Translations under genes and position numbers: made by a program
In this document: in pieces, positions 24,565-34,083 of the stretch
Position numbering within the stretch: the stretch's first letter is position 1
How the letters are laid out: each line of letters begins with the position of its first letter
The notes under the pieces: model-generated
What the model saw: the letters and a program-made list of their open reading frames with translations, nothing else
Told to the model about the DNA's origin: nothing
Databases searched by the model: none
Assembly: GCA_030645955.1 (NCBI GenBank)
Contig: JAUSMR010000097.1
Coordinates: 62,001 to 126,000 of the forward strand
DNA from: Gallionella sp.
GTDB lineage: Bacteria; Pseudomonadota; Gammaproteobacteria; Burkholderiales; Gallionellaceae
Length of the DNA: 64,000 bases
Direction: 5' to 3'

Positions 24565-25866
24565 CTAGTCTCCAGATTTATTTTTGCTTAAAGCGGCCAT
24601 AATAACCAGCAGCGATTTGTCTGTCGCGCCGCGATTGGACTCTACAAATCCGGCGCATCGCTGATGCATTTTGCGTAAAGCATCCGGGTTATCCAGCAGG
24701 TGCTGCAATTCCATAACCAGTCCGCCGCTATCCTGCACCTGAGTTGCCGCCCCGGCTGAGACCGCCAGTCGCGTTACCTCGGCAAAATTGTGGGTATGCT
24801 GGCCGACCAGTACCGGTGCACCGGCTGCGCAGGCCTCGATCAGGTTTTGCCCGCCGTACGGCAGCAGGCTGCCGCCGACGAAGGCAAGGTCGGCGGCGGC
24901 GTAATAGGCAAACATTTCCCCCATGCTGTCGCCCAGCACCGCCTGGATTTCTGCCGGAAGCGCGCGGTTTTGTAGTTCGTCTGCGGAGCACATTTCACTC
25001 CTGCGCCGAAACGGAATGCCGCGCAGCTCCAGCAGCGCGGCAACCTCTGCGAAGCGCTGCGGATGGCGCGGCACGATGACCAGCAGCAGGCCCGGGATAG
25101 GCACCTGTTGCAGCGCGTCGAGCAGCAGTGCTTCTTCACCGTCGCGGGTGCTGGCGGCGAGAAACACCTTGCGTGGCGTGCCGAACTGCGCGCGCAATTG
25201 CCTGCCCAGTTCCAGCATCGCGGGCGGTGGTTCGATGTCGAACTTGAGATTGCCCGTCACGGAGACATTTCGTGCACCGAGACCGGCCAGGCGCGCGGCG
25301 TCATCGGCAGTTTGCGCGGCAACGGCGGCGAGTTCGCCCAGCGCTTCGCGGGTCAGCCGCTCGAACCGCGCGTAACCGCGCGCCGATTTTTCCGACATGC
25401 GTGCATTCAGCAGCAGCAGCGGCACGCCGGTTGCACGGCAGGTGTGGATCAGGTTGAACCAGATCTCCGTCTCCATCAGGATGCCGAATTGCGGCTTGAA
25501 ATGGCGCAGGAATCTGTTCACCGCAAACGGATAATCGTAGGGCAGATACACGCGCAGCACGCCGTCGCCATACAGTTGCTCGCCGGTGGCGCGCCCGGTA
25601 GGCGTGGTGTGGGTGAGCAGGATTTGATGGTCTGGATAAGTTGCGCGCAGCCGGGTCACGAGGCTTTGTGCTGCGCGGGTCTCGCCCACCGAGACGGCGT
25701 GCAGCCAGATGACCGGCAGGTCGCTATGCACGGAATAAAAACCGAAACGCTCGCCGATGTGGCTCAGGTATTCCGGCTGCTTGCGTGCGCGCCACGCCAG
25801 GCGCAGGAAGATGTACGGCAGCAGCAGCCACAGCACGAGGGTGTAGAACAATCTTGGATTCAGCAT
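24565..25866 (-). CDS. waaA: 3-deoxy-D-manno-octulosonic acid transferase
   Basis: The 433-residue GT30 enzyme adds Kdo to lipid IVA at the inner membrane. The start at 25866 gives MLNPRLFYTLVLWLLLPYIF, a membrane anchor, followed by the GERFG and WLHAVSVGETRAA motifs. The C-terminal half contains VGGSLLPYGGQNLIEACAAG, typical of WaaA. The ATG overlaps the waaC stop by 7 bases. One or two Kdo transfers cannot be told from sequence. Confidence 0.95.
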   Translation of the reverse strand: MLNPRLFYTLVLWLLLPYIFLRLAWRARKQPEYLSHIGERFGFYSVHSDLPVIWLHAVSVGETRAAQSLVTRLRATYPDHQILLTHTTPTGRATGEQLYGDGVLRVYLPYDYPFAVNRFLRHFKPQFGILMETEIWFNLIHTCRATGVPLLLLNARMSEKSARGYARFERLTREALGELAAVAAQTADDAARLAGLGARNVSVTGNLKFDIEPPPAMLELGRQLRAQFGTPRKVFLAASTRDGEEALLLDALQQVPIPGLLLVIVPRHPQRFAEVAALLELRGIPFRRRSEMCSADELQNRALPAEIQAVLGDSMGEMFAYYAAADLAFVGGSLLPYGGQNLIEACAAGAPVLVGQHTHNFAEVTRLAVSAGAATQVQDSGGLVMELQHLLDNPDALRKMHQRCAGFVESNRGATDKSLLVIMAALSKNKSGD

Positions 25867-26861
25867 ACCGCAGCCTGTTGCAGCGCATCGATCACGGCGA
25901 CGGTCTCCGGCGCGCGGTCGATGTTGCCGAGGTTGACGGCGCACCGGCCTGCATACAGGCCGGTCAGCGCCGGGTCGGTCGCAGTGTAAATGCCGACGGT
26001 GGGCACGCCCAGCGCCGCCGCGAGATGGGCGAGTCCGGTGTCGACGCCGATCACAGCCTGTGCGCCGCCGAGCAGGGCAGCCGCTTCATTCAGGCTCAGG
26101 CGCGGCGGCGCGATGGCATCGGGAATGGCCCCGGCGAGGCGCAGGCCGCGCGCCTGCTCCGCCGCGCTTCCCCACGGCAAAACGCAGCGTATATTTTTCT
26201 CGTGCAGATAACGCCCCAGCGCGATCCAGTTTGCCTCGCTCCACAGTTTGTCGGCGCGGCTGGTGGCGTGCAGCAGCACGGCATACGCCCCCTTTGCAAG
26301 CCAGTCGGGGCGGGCGACAGCGGGCGGTCGAATACCGTAATCGGCATGCCATTCCAGCGTATAACCGAGCGCCTGCGCGGCCAGTTGGCGGTTGCGTTCG
26401 ACGGCGTGCTGTCCCGTCGCGACCGGGAAAGTACGCTGGTACAGGGTGGCCGCCAGCGGTTCGCGCGCGCTACGGCGGTCGAAGCCGCAACGTAGTCCAT
26501 GCGCGCCGCGCATCAGCAAGGCGCTCTTGAGCAGGCCTTGTGTGTCGATTGCAATGTCATAGCGTTGCGCAGCCAGCGTGTTGCGGAATGCCGCAATCTC
26601 GCGCCAGACAGTGGCGCTCAGCAGCTTGCCGCGCCAGCGCCGCACAGCAACCGGAAGGATGTTGCGCACCGCCGGATGCAGCCTGGGCAGCGCGGCAAAG
26701 CTCTCTTCCACCACCCAATCGATTTGCGCATCAGGAAAATGGCGCGCGATATCGCTGGCAACAGGCAGGTTATGCAGCACGTCGCCCAGCGACGAGGTTT
26801 TGACCAGCAGGATACGCGGGGCTTGTGTGTCGGCGAAAAGAGGCGCCATATGAAAATGCAT
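25860..26861 (-). CDS. waaC: LPS heptosyltransferase I
   Basis: The 333-residue GT9 enzyme adds the first heptose to Kdo. It has the N-terminal RILLVKTSSLGDVLHNLP motif, which is diagnostic for WaaC, and the C-terminal GVDTGLAHLAAALGVPTVGI nucleotide-sugar site. It is co-transcribed with waaA. A second in-frame ATG lies four codons downstream of the chosen start. Confidence 0.94.
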   Translation of the reverse strand: MHFHMAPLFADTQAPRILLVKTSSLGDVLHNLPVASDIARHFPDAQIDWVVEESFAALPRLHPAVRNILPVAVRRWRGKLLSATVWREIAAFRNTLAAQRYDIAIDTQGLLKSALLMRGAHGLRCGFDRRSAREPLAATLYQRTFPVATGQHAVERNRQLAAQALGYTLEWHADYGIRPPAVARPDWLAKGAYAVLLHATSRADKLWSEANWIALGRYLHEKNIRCVLPWGSAAEQARGLRLAGAIPDAIAPPRLSLNEAAALLGGAQAVIGVDTGLAHLAAALGVPTVGIYTATDPALTGLYAGRCAVNLGNIDRAPETVAVIDALQQAAVC

Positions 26862-27077
26862 AGCTATTGAGAGTAATGAAAGCGCATCTTATAGGATGAG
26901 GCGTGGCTTTAGGAAGTGCTGATAGCGATGTCGTTTCTATTGAGCTGAAGTCCGGTTTTCAGCAGTCTTTGATGTACCCTCAATGTGTGCAGAAATAAGC
27001 GGACTATGTTAGATTCCGCGCGCAACGGGTGGCTATAGAATGATAAACCCGGCTTGATATGAATTACAGGAGAGCAA

Positions 27078-27845
27078 ATGAAAGCAGTTATTCTGGCCGG
27101 AGGATTGGGAACGCGCATAAGCGAGGAAACTTCTGTGCGGCCCAAGCCTATGGTTGAGATTGGCGGCAAGCCGGTTTTATGGCACATCATGAAAAATTAT
27201 TCTGCCCATGGCATTCATGATTTTGTCATTTGCTGCGGGTACAAAGGCTACGTGATCAAAGAATATTTCGCCAACTATTTTCTGCACATGTCGGACGTCA
27301 CCTTCGACATGCAAAACAACAAAATGGAAGTGCATCAACAGAGTGCGGAACCGTGGCGAGTCACGCTGGTGGATACCGGTGAAGAAACCATGACCGGCGG
27401 GCGCATCAAGCGCGTTGCCGCTTATGTGGGGGACGAGGATTTCTGCTGCACTTACGGGGACGGCATCGGTGATGTGGATATCACGGCGCTAATCGAATTC
27501 CACAAGCAACACGGCAAACTTGCCACGCTGACTGCAACTCAACCACCGGGACGTTTTGGCGCTTTGAAATTGTCGGGGAGTGAAATTCTGGCTTTTCAGG
27601 AAAAACCGCAAGGTGACGGCAGCTGGATCAATGGCGGTTTCTTTGTGCTGTCACCCAAGGTGCTCGAATACATCGTGAACGACAAAACTGTCTGGGAGCG
27701 TGAACCTATGGATAGATTGGCCAGAGAAGGTCAAATATCAGCCTTCTTCCACTCCGGATTCTGGCAGCCGATGGACACACTGCGCGACAAAATTCATCTT
27801 GAAGATTTATGGACCAGCGGCAAAGCCCCGTGGAAAACATGGTAG
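27078..27845 (+). CDS. rfbF: Glucose-1-phosphate cytidylyltransferase
   Basis: The 255-residue enzyme makes CDP-glucose, the entry point to CDP-3,6-dideoxyhexoses. The signature [20 protein letters not shown] and the following [10 protein letters not shown] are typical of RfbF/DdhA rather than RmlA. A good AGGAG ribosome site precedes the ATG. It heads a plus-strand run rfbF-rfbG-rfbH plus two further genes, so the product likely feeds a CDP-sugar pathway. The 216-base gap upstream, back to the divergent waaC, probably holds its promoter, but no clear boxes were seen. Confidence 0.96.
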   Translation: MKAVILAGGLGTRISEETSVRPKPMVEIGGKPVLWHIMKNYSAHGIHDFVICCGYKGYVIKEYFANYFLHMSDVTFDMQNNKMEVHQQSAEPWRVTLVDTGEETMTGGRIKRVAAYVGDEDFCCTYGDGIGDVDITALIEFHKQHGKLATLTATQPPGRFGALKLSGSEILAFQEKPQGDGSWINGGFFVLSPKVLEYIVNDKTVWEREPMDRLAREGQISAFFHSGFWQPMDTLRDKIHLEDLWTSGKAPWKTW

Positions 27846-28927
27846 AGCCATCCTTCTGGGCTGGCAAGGTGGTGTTATTGACCGGGCACACCGGCTTCAA
27901 GGGAAGCTGGCTTTCCTTGTGGTTGCAATCTGTTGGGGCGAAAGTAATAGGCTATGCGCTGCAACCGCCTACCAGTCCGAGCTTGTTTGTTGCCGCCAGG
28001 GTTGCTGAAGGAATGATCAGCATAGAAGGAGATGTGCGGGATTTTTCTGCGCTTTCCAAGGTATTTGAAAAATATCAGCCCGAGATCGTTATTCACATGG
28101 CCGCGCAGGCTTTGGTGCGCCGTTCTTATGCAGACCCGATTGAAACCTATTCCACCAATGTAATGGGCACGGTGCATTTGCTGGAAGCGGCAAGGTTGAC
28201 TGGAAGTGTGCGGGCAATCGTCAATGTGACCAGCGACAAGTGCTATGAAAACCGCGAATGGGTATGGGGATACCGGGAAAACGAAGCCATGGGCGGCTAC
28301 GATCCCTACAGCAACAGCAAAGGCTGTGCCGAGCTGGTTACAGCTTCTTATAGAAACTCCTTTTTCAATCCGAACGGTTTTACCAAGCATGGCGTGGCAT
28401 TGGCTTCGGCCAGAGCGGGCAATGTAATCGGCGGTGGCGATTGGGCGGAAGACCGGCTTATTCCGGACATCATGCGTGCCATCGTGCAGGGCAAGCCGGT
28501 CAATATTCGCAACCCGCACGCCATTCGGCCCTGGCAACACGTGCTGGAACCGTTGTCCGGGTATTTGAATCTGGCGCAAAAGCTTTGTCAGGGCGGTGCG
28601 GCATATAGTGAGAGTTGGAACTTCGGCCCGAACGATGAAGATGCCAAGCCTGTGTCATGGATTGTTGATCGTCTTACCCAGACCTGGGGTGGAGGCGCAA
28701 GCTGGGTGCTGGATGGGCGCGACCATCCGCACGAAGCGCATTACCTGAAACTGGATTGTTCAAAAGCCAAAACGAGACTGCATTGGCATCCGCGCTGGCA
28801 TCTTGAAGATGCGCTGGGTGCAATCGTTGAATGGCATCGTTGGCACCAGTCCGGGAAAGATATGCGTGAAATGACGCTCAGACAAATTGTAGCGTACACA
28901 GCCACAGGCGTTGAACAGAAAGAATAG
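27839..28927 (+). CDS. rfbG: CDP-glucose 4,6-dehydratase
   Basis: The 362-residue NAD-dependent SDR enzyme has the Rossmann motif [15 protein letters not shown] and the catalytic YSNSK. It converts CDP-glucose to CDP-4-keto-6-deoxyglucose. ATG at 27839 overlaps the rfbF stop by 7 bases. The length matches RfbG/DdhB. Downstream, rfbH follows after 8 bases. Confidence 0.95.
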   Translation: MVEPSFWAGKVVLLTGHTGFKGSWLSLWLQSVGAKVIGYALQPPTSPSLFVAARVAEGMISIEGDVRDFSALSKVFEKYQPEIVIHMAAQALVRRSYADPIETYSTNVMGTVHLLEAARLTGSVRAIVNVTSDKCYENREWVWGYRENEAMGGYDPYSNSKGCAELVTASYRNSFFNPNGFTKHGVALASARAGNVIGGGDWAEDRLIPDIMRAIVQGKPVNIRNPHAIRPWQHVLEPLSGYLNLAQKLCQGGAAYSESWNFGPNDEDAKPVSWIVDRLTQTWGGGASWVLDGRDHPHEAHYLKLDCSKAKTRLHWHPRWHLEDALGAIVEWHRWHQSGKDMREMTLRQIVAYTATGVEQKE

Positions 28928-28935
28928 GGATTAGA

Positions 28936-30249
28936 GTGAGTAAAGAAGCGATAAAACAGCAGATATTCGAACTGGTTGAGCAATACAGCGTGTTGCATTT
29001 TGCAGAAAAGGCATTCACGCCCGGCACCAGCGTCATTCCACCTTCCGGCAAAGTGCTCGGCGCAAGCGAACTGAAAAACATGGTCGATGCCTCCCTGGAT
29101 GGTTGGCTGACCACCGGACGCTTCAATGAAGCATTTGAAAAACGCTTCGCCGAGTTTGTCGGCGTGCCTTATGCATTAACCACCACCTCGGGTTCATCTG
29201 CTAACCTGCTGGCATTCACCGCGCTGACCTCGCACAAACTGGGGGATCGTGCCCTGAAGCCGGGCGATGAAGTCATCACCGTGGCAGCCGGTTTTCCAAC
29301 CACGGTAAACCCGATGTTGCAGAACGGCATGGTGCCGGTGTTCGTCGATGTGGACATCCCCACCTACAACATCGACCCGAAGAAGATCGAAGCTGCGGTG
29401 ACCGAGCGCACTCGCGCCATCATGATCGCGCACACACTGGGCAATCCGTTCGATCTGGATGCGGTCATGGCCGTGGCGCGCAAACACAACCTGTGGGTCA
29501 TCGAAGACTGTTGCGATGCGCTCGGTTCGCGCTACCAAGGGCAGCATGTCGGTACATTCGGCCATATCGCCACCTGCAGCTTCTATCCGGCCCACCACAT
29601 CACGATGGGCGAAGGCGGCATGATTTTTACCAAAGATCGTGACCTGCGTACTATCATAGAATCTTTCCGCGATTGGGGCCGTGATTGTTACTGCGGGCCG
29701 GGTTGCGACAATACCTGCGGCAAACGCTTTGGCCAGCAGTTAGGCTCGTTGCCATTCGGTTATGACCACAAGTACACCTATTCGCACCTTGGCTACAACC
29801 TCAAAATCACCGATATGCAGGCCGCTTGTGCGCTGGCGCAGATGGACCGGTTGCCGGGATTCATCGAGGCACGCAAACACAACTTCGCCTTCCTCAAAGA
29901 ACGTCTGAAATCATGCGAAGAATTCCTGATAATGCCGGAAGCCACCGCTGGCAGCGACCCATCCTGGTTCGGCTTCCCGATCACATTGCGCGAATCGGCA
30001 GGGGTCGCACGGGTCGAGCTGTTGAAATATCTGGATCAATACAAGATCGGCACGCGCCTGTTGTTCGCCGGCAACCTGACACGCCAGCCGTATTTTGAGG
30101 GGCGCACTTACCGCATCAGCGGCGAACTCGGCAATACAGACAACGTGATGAATAATACCTTTTGGATCGGTGTATATCCTGGATTGAATGAGCCGATGCT
30201 TGAGTACGTCTGCGAACGGGTCGAGACGTTTTTTGGTGTGAATTTTTAA
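28936..30249 (+). CDS. rfbH: CDP-6-deoxy-L-threo-D-glycero-4-hexulose-3-dehydrase (E1)
   Basis: The 437-residue PMP-dependent iron-sulfur enzyme removes the C-3 hydroxyl. Two features separate it from ordinary sugar aminotransferases. The PLP-lysine is replaced by His (H220 in [13 protein letters not shown]). The [2Fe-2S] ligands occur at C193, C251, C253 and C261, in the exact C-X57-C-X1-C-X7-C spacing known for E1. The start is GTG. No reductase E3 (ascD-like) gene is visible in the window. Confidence 0.96.
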   Translation: MSKEAIKQQIFELVEQYSVLHFAEKAFTPGTSVIPPSGKVLGASELKNMVDASLDGWLTTGRFNEAFEKRFAEFVGVPYALTTTSGSSANLLAFTALTSHKLGDRALKPGDEVITVAAGFPTTVNPMLQNGMVPVFVDVDIPTYNIDPKKIEAAVTERTRAIMIAHTLGNPFDLDAVMAVARKHNLWVIEDCCDALGSRYQGQHVGTFGHIATCSFYPAHHITMGEGGMIFTKDRDLRTIIESFRDWGRDCYCGPGCDNTCGKRFGQQLGSLPFGYDHKYTYSHLGYNLKITDMQAACALAQMDRLPGFIEARKHNFAFLKERLKSCEEFLIMPEATAGSDPSWFGFPITLRESAGVARVELLKYLDQYKIGTRLLFAGNLTRQPYFEGRTYRISGELGNTDNVMNNTFWIGVYPGLNEPMLEYVCERVETFFGVNF

Positions 30250-30279
30250 TTCACGGTTTGTAAAAGACGGGAATATGCA

Positions 30280-31989
30280 TTGAAAGCTTCTGACGCACTC
30301 GCCAAATTTCTGATCGCCCATCGGGTTCAAACTTGTTTTGAACTCGTCGGCGGAATGATCACCCACCTTCTCGATAGCTTCGCCGAATCAAGGCAATTCA
30401 ACATCGTCTCGATGCACCATGAGCAATCTGCAGCCTTTGCTGCAGAGGGAGTGGCAAGGCATACCAAGGGAAAAACGATCGCGGTAGCAATGGGAACCAG
30501 TGGCCCGGGTGCAACCAATTTGATAACCGGCATCGGGAGTTGCTGGTTCGACTCCGTGCCCTGCTTGTTCATCACGGGGCAGGTCAACACGCGCGAACTC
30601 AAGGGCGGCCGAGGCATCAGGCAGCAAGGCTTTCAGGAGCTGGACATTGTTGAAGTCGTACGCTCACTGACCAAATACGCGGTGAGGGTGGATAGACCCG
30701 AAGATTTGCTGCCGGAATTGCACAAGGCTTTGTCAGCATCGCTGAGTGGCCGGCAGGGTCCGGTGCTACTGGATATTCCCAACGATGTTCAACGGGCCGA
30801 CATTCCGGATGCGCTGGTTGAAAAATGGTTGAACACGTCACTGGAAATCAACACAGGGCCCGAAATAGGGCTGAACGACCTGAAGAAATTAGCGGCCCTT
30901 TGCAAGGACGCGCAGCGTCCGTTGATCTGCATCGGCGGCGGCGCACGCTGGGCCGATGCGATGGACGCGTGGCTATCGACAGCAGACGCGCTGGGCATTC
31001 CCTGTGTGTCGACACTGATGGGCCATGAACGGGTAATCGCACGCAACAATTACTTTAATATGATCGGCAGCTATGGTAATCGCGAGGCCAACTGGGCGGT
31101 ACAGAACTGCGATCTGCTGATTGTGGTGGGTGCACGGCTCGATGTTCGGCAAACAGGTGCTGATGTGGATGATTTTGCCCGTAAAGCGCGCATAGTACAG
31201 ATCGATATCGATCCTTCTCAATTGGATAATCGGGTTAAGGCTGATCTGAACATTTGCGCAACTGCCGAAAGTTTTTTCAAAGTATTTCCTTTCCGAGCTG
31301 CCACGTTCCCAAATCTGGACAAGAACTGGTTGACCGAGCTGTCAAAACAGCGCGACCGGGCGCAATTCAATGAATATGCTGACTGGGAGATCAGCCCCAG
31401 TGAGATTTTTAAGAAGCTGAATCACAGCTTGGCTAATCAGCCCGTCGATTATGTTTGCGATGTCGGCAATCACCAGATGTGGGCGGCGCAAAATTTGCGC
31501 TTATCTCCCAATCAGGCCGTTCACTACAGCGGTGGCATGGGCGCGATGGGTTTTGCTTTGCCCGCAGCATTGGGGATCGCGCTTCAGTCCCGGAACAAGG
31601 CTGTCGTGATTACCGGGGATGGAAGCCTGCAAATCAACATTCAGGAACTGGACACGCTTAATCGCATGGGATTGGACCTGACCATTATCGTAATGAACAA
31701 CTTGGTGTTAGGCATGGTGAAGAATTTTCAGGACATGTATTTCGATGGCCGTGACCAATCGACCCGGAAAGGCTATAGCAGCCCATCATTTACTGACATC
31801 GCAACGGCCTATGGGATTGAGGCTCATCGAGTCACCAACGTAACGGAAATGGATCGTGCCTTGAAATTGATCGCTGAATGCAAAGGTCCGTTGCTCATTG
31901 AAATCATGATGGACGGTGCGACGGAATGCCGCCCGCGCCTGGCTTTTGGTTCGAAACTGGATGAACAGTTTCCCCAGTTAAACGCCTAG
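30280..31989 (+). CDS. ThDP-dependent acetolactate synthase-like enzyme, probable YerE-type
   Basis: The 569-residue protein has the three-domain ThDP fold: the catalytic Glu48 in SMHHEQSAAFAAEG, the central FAD/nucleotide-like domain (about 185-330) and the ThDP motif GDGSLQIN...MNN near 446-476. It resembles the large subunit of acetohydroxy acid synthase, but its place directly after rfbFGH points to YerE, which adds a two-carbon acetyl unit from pyruvate to the C-4 keto group of CDP-3,6-dideoxy-4-ketoglucose. The start is TTG with an AGACGGGA ribosome site. A biosynthetic IlvB is the alternative, but there is no ilvN next to it. Confidence 0.75.
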   Translation: MKASDALAKFLIAHRVQTCFELVGGMITHLLDSFAESRQFNIVSMHHEQSAAFAAEGVARHTKGKTIAVAMGTSGPGATNLITGIGSCWFDSVPCLFITGQVNTRELKGGRGIRQQGFQELDIVEVVRSLTKYAVRVDRPEDLLPELHKALSASLSGRQGPVLLDIPNDVQRADIPDALVEKWLNTSLEINTGPEIGLNDLKKLAALCKDAQRPLICIGGGARWADAMDAWLSTADALGIPCVSTLMGHERVIARNNYFNMIGSYGNREANWAVQNCDLLIVVGARLDVRQTGADVDDFARKARIVQIDIDPSQLDNRVKADLNICATAESFFKVFPFRAATFPNLDKNWLTELSKQRDRAQFNEYADWEISPSEIFKKLNHSLANQPVDYVCDVGNHQMWAAQNLRLSPNQAVHYSGGMGAMGFALPAALGIALQSRNKAVVITGDGSLQINIQELDTLNRMGLDLTIIVMNNLVLGMVKNFQDMYFDGRDQSTRKGYSSPSFTDIATAYGIEAHRVTNVTEMDRALKLIAECKGPLLIEIMMDGATECRPRLAFGSKLDEQFPQLNA

Positions 31990-32002
31990 GCGACGCATCA
32001 AC

Positions 32003-32938
32003 ATGCAGAGAATAGCGATTCTCGGAGCAACCAGCCAGATTGCCAGAGACTTGATCGTCTCGTTTTCTGCTAAGGATAAAACACATTTGCACCTATTCGC
32101 GCGCCGTCCAGAAGAGGTGAGGAAATGGCTGGCGTCAGCAGGGCTTTCAGGGCGCTATCAGGCAGATGACTTTTCTGTTTTTGCCAATCACGAATTCGAG
32201 GCTGTCATCAACTTTGTGGGTATCGGCAATCCGGCGCAGGCGATGGCGATGGGCAATTCAATTTTTGACATTACCCTGCGGTTTGATGAACTGGTACTTG
32301 ATTATCTGCAAACTCACCCGGCATGCCGCTACTTGTTTTTAAGTAGTGGTGCTGCATATGGAACGGTTTTCAATGAACCTGCAAATCGGGATACGCCAGC
32401 CGTTGTGGCAATTAACAATCTATCGCCACAAGATTGGTACGGCGTCGCCAAGCTCCATGCGGAATGCAGGCATCGGGCGCACCCGGATTATGCGATTTTT
32501 GATATTCGTGTTTTCAATTATTTCAGCCATACACAGGATATTTCGGCACGTTTTATGATCACCGATATTCTGCGCGCCATTCGCGATAAGGCGGTGCTGA
32601 AAACTTCATCCGATTACATCGTGCGCGACTTCCTGCATCCTGCGGACTTCTATAAATTGGTGAGAGCGTTGCTTTCGGCGCCAGCCACAAATACCGCGCT
32701 CGATTGTTATAGCCGCGCACCTATTGACAAACCCAACCTGCTGGCAGCCATGCAGGAAAGATTTGGCCTGCAATTTGAAATGACCGCGGCCTCTGTTAGC
32801 GTTAATGCAACGGGCGGCAAGCCACATTACTATTCATTAAATACCCGCGCCGCAGATTTCGGATATCAGCCTGAGCTGACTTCGCTGGAAGGCATATTGC
32901 TGGAAGCGGAAAATTTCTTAAGCTTTCACTGTAAATGA
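32003..32938 (+). CDS. NAD(P)-dependent extended SDR, probable YerF-like reductase
   Basis: The 311-residue protein has an N-terminal nucleotide motif GATSQIA at about 8-14 and the catalytic YGVAK. It follows the YerE-like gene by 13 bases and its stop overlaps the next gene by 4. In Yersinia pseudotuberculosis, YerF reduces the acetyl group added by YerE to give yersiniose. The position fits that role, but the substrate is inferred from neighbours only. Length agrees with the family. Confidence 0.7.
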   Translation: MQRIAILGATSQIARDLIVSFSAKDKTHLHLFARRPEEVRKWLASAGLSGRYQADDFSVFANHEFEAVINFVGIGNPAQAMAMGNSIFDITLRFDELVLDYLQTHPACRYLFLSSGAAYGTVFNEPANRDTPAVVAINNLSPQDWYGVAKLHAECRHRAHPDYAIFDIRVFNYFSHTQDISARFMITDILRAIRDKAVLKTSSDYIVRDFLHPADFYKLVRALLSAPATNTALDCYSRAPIDKPNLLAAMQERFGLQFEMTAASVSVNATGGKPHYYSLNTRAADFGYQPELTSLEGILLEAENFLSFHCK

Positions 32939-33915
32939 GCTATTACCCGCCGCTAATTTCCGCTTTGGTTGCGTTCGTGCTTGCATTGATTCTGGCCTTG
33001 AACAAGCACGGGAAAATGCTTGACGTTCCCAACGAGCGTTCGCTGCATACCGAGCCAACACCGCGCACCGGGGGGATCGCGCTGATGGCGGGAATTTTGT
33101 CCGGTTGGATGTTGCTGATGCAATTCATGGCATGGTGGATCGTGCTGCCGGTACTGGGTTTGTTTGTATTATCGCTGGTGGATGACATGCGCAGCCTTAC
33201 AGCGAAAGCACGCCTGATCGGCCACTTTGCCGCTGCGATGTTTGTACCGTTGGGGGCTGGCGTTGATTGGCTCTGGTTGTTGCCGGTGTTGTTGCTCATA
33301 GTGTGGATGACCAATCTGTATAACTTCATGGACGGCTCGGATGGTTTGGCGGGCGGCATGGCGTTGTTCGGCTTCAGTTTTTACGGCATAGCCGGATTGA
33401 TGAACGGTAACGAAGCCTTTGCGATGCTGAATTTCTCCATCGGGGCAGCTGCACTGGGTTTTCTGTATCACAACTTTCATCCGGCCAAAGTGTTCATGGG
33501 CGATGCGGGCTCTATCCCGCTGGGCTTCCTTGCTGCCGCATTCGGGGTGTGGGGATGGCAACTGGGTTTCTGGCCGTTCTGGTTTCCGCTGCTGGTATTT
33601 TCGCCGTTTGTAACTGACACAACCGTGACACTGTTCAAGCGATCGCGTCGCGGAGAAAAACTTATGCAAGCGCATCGCAGTCACTATTACCAGCGCCTAG
33701 TGCAGTTGGGTTGGGGACATCGCAACACCGCGCTAGCTGAATATATGTTGATGTTCCTGGCGGGTACATCCGCGCTTTGGGGTATGGGCATGGATGTCCA
33801 GAGCCAAGGGCTACTGCTGGTTTGCTGGGGCGCGATTTATTTTGGATTGATGTTGTGGGTTGATCGCTGCTGGCGTAGGAATAAGGCGTTGAAGGAAATA
33901 ATGACCGGTGGTTAA
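32935..33915 (+). CDS. Polyprenyl-phosphate sugar-1-phosphate transferase (WecA/WbpL family)
   Basis: The 326-residue integral membrane protein has about ten helices. It carries family motifs LSLVDDMRSL (Mg2+ site) and NLYNFMDGSDGLAGG and the HxH-like HRSHYYQR near the end. It begins glycan assembly by transferring GlcNAc-, FucNAc- or QuiNAc-1-phosphate to undecaprenyl phosphate. The ATGA overlap with the preceding SDR suggests co-translation. The sugar cannot be told from sequence. Confidence 0.9.
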   Translation: MSYYPPLISALVAFVLALILALNKHGKMLDVPNERSLHTEPTPRTGGIALMAGILSGWMLLMQFMAWWIVLPVLGLFVLSLVDDMRSLTAKARLIGHFAAAMFVPLGAGVDWLWLLPVLLLIVWMTNLYNFMDGSDGLAGGMALFGFSFYGIAGLMNGNEAFAMLNFSIGAAALGFLYHNFHPAKVFMGDAGSIPLGFLAAAFGVWGWQLGFWPFWFPLLVFSPFVTDTTVTLFKRSRRGEKLMQAHRSHYYQRLVQLGWGHRNTALAEYMLMFLAGTSALWGMGMDVQSQGLLLVCWGAIYFGLMLWVDRCWRRNKALKEIMTGG

Positions 33916-34083
33916 GGGTGTAAAATTTTGAGCATATTTGACCGATAGGCCATGACCCAGAATATCAAGGGAACTGTTGAGTTATGCGGCAAACTGTCAA
34001 CCTTCAAAATCGATTACCCAGGGTAAAACGGATGGTGCGTGACGATAACCGAAATTTGTTGCAGGCGCAGGTTCATAAAGGAA

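Noticed and set aside
27000..27077. Promoter boxes before rfbF (TATAGA at 27034)
   Set aside because: No acceptable -35 element at the proper distance was found, so no promoter was called.
32003..32938. Second 4,6-dehydratase instead of a reductase
   Set aside because: The motif layout is SDR-like, but without close similarity to dehydratases; the position after the ThDP enzyme favours a YerF-like role. The call stays tentative.
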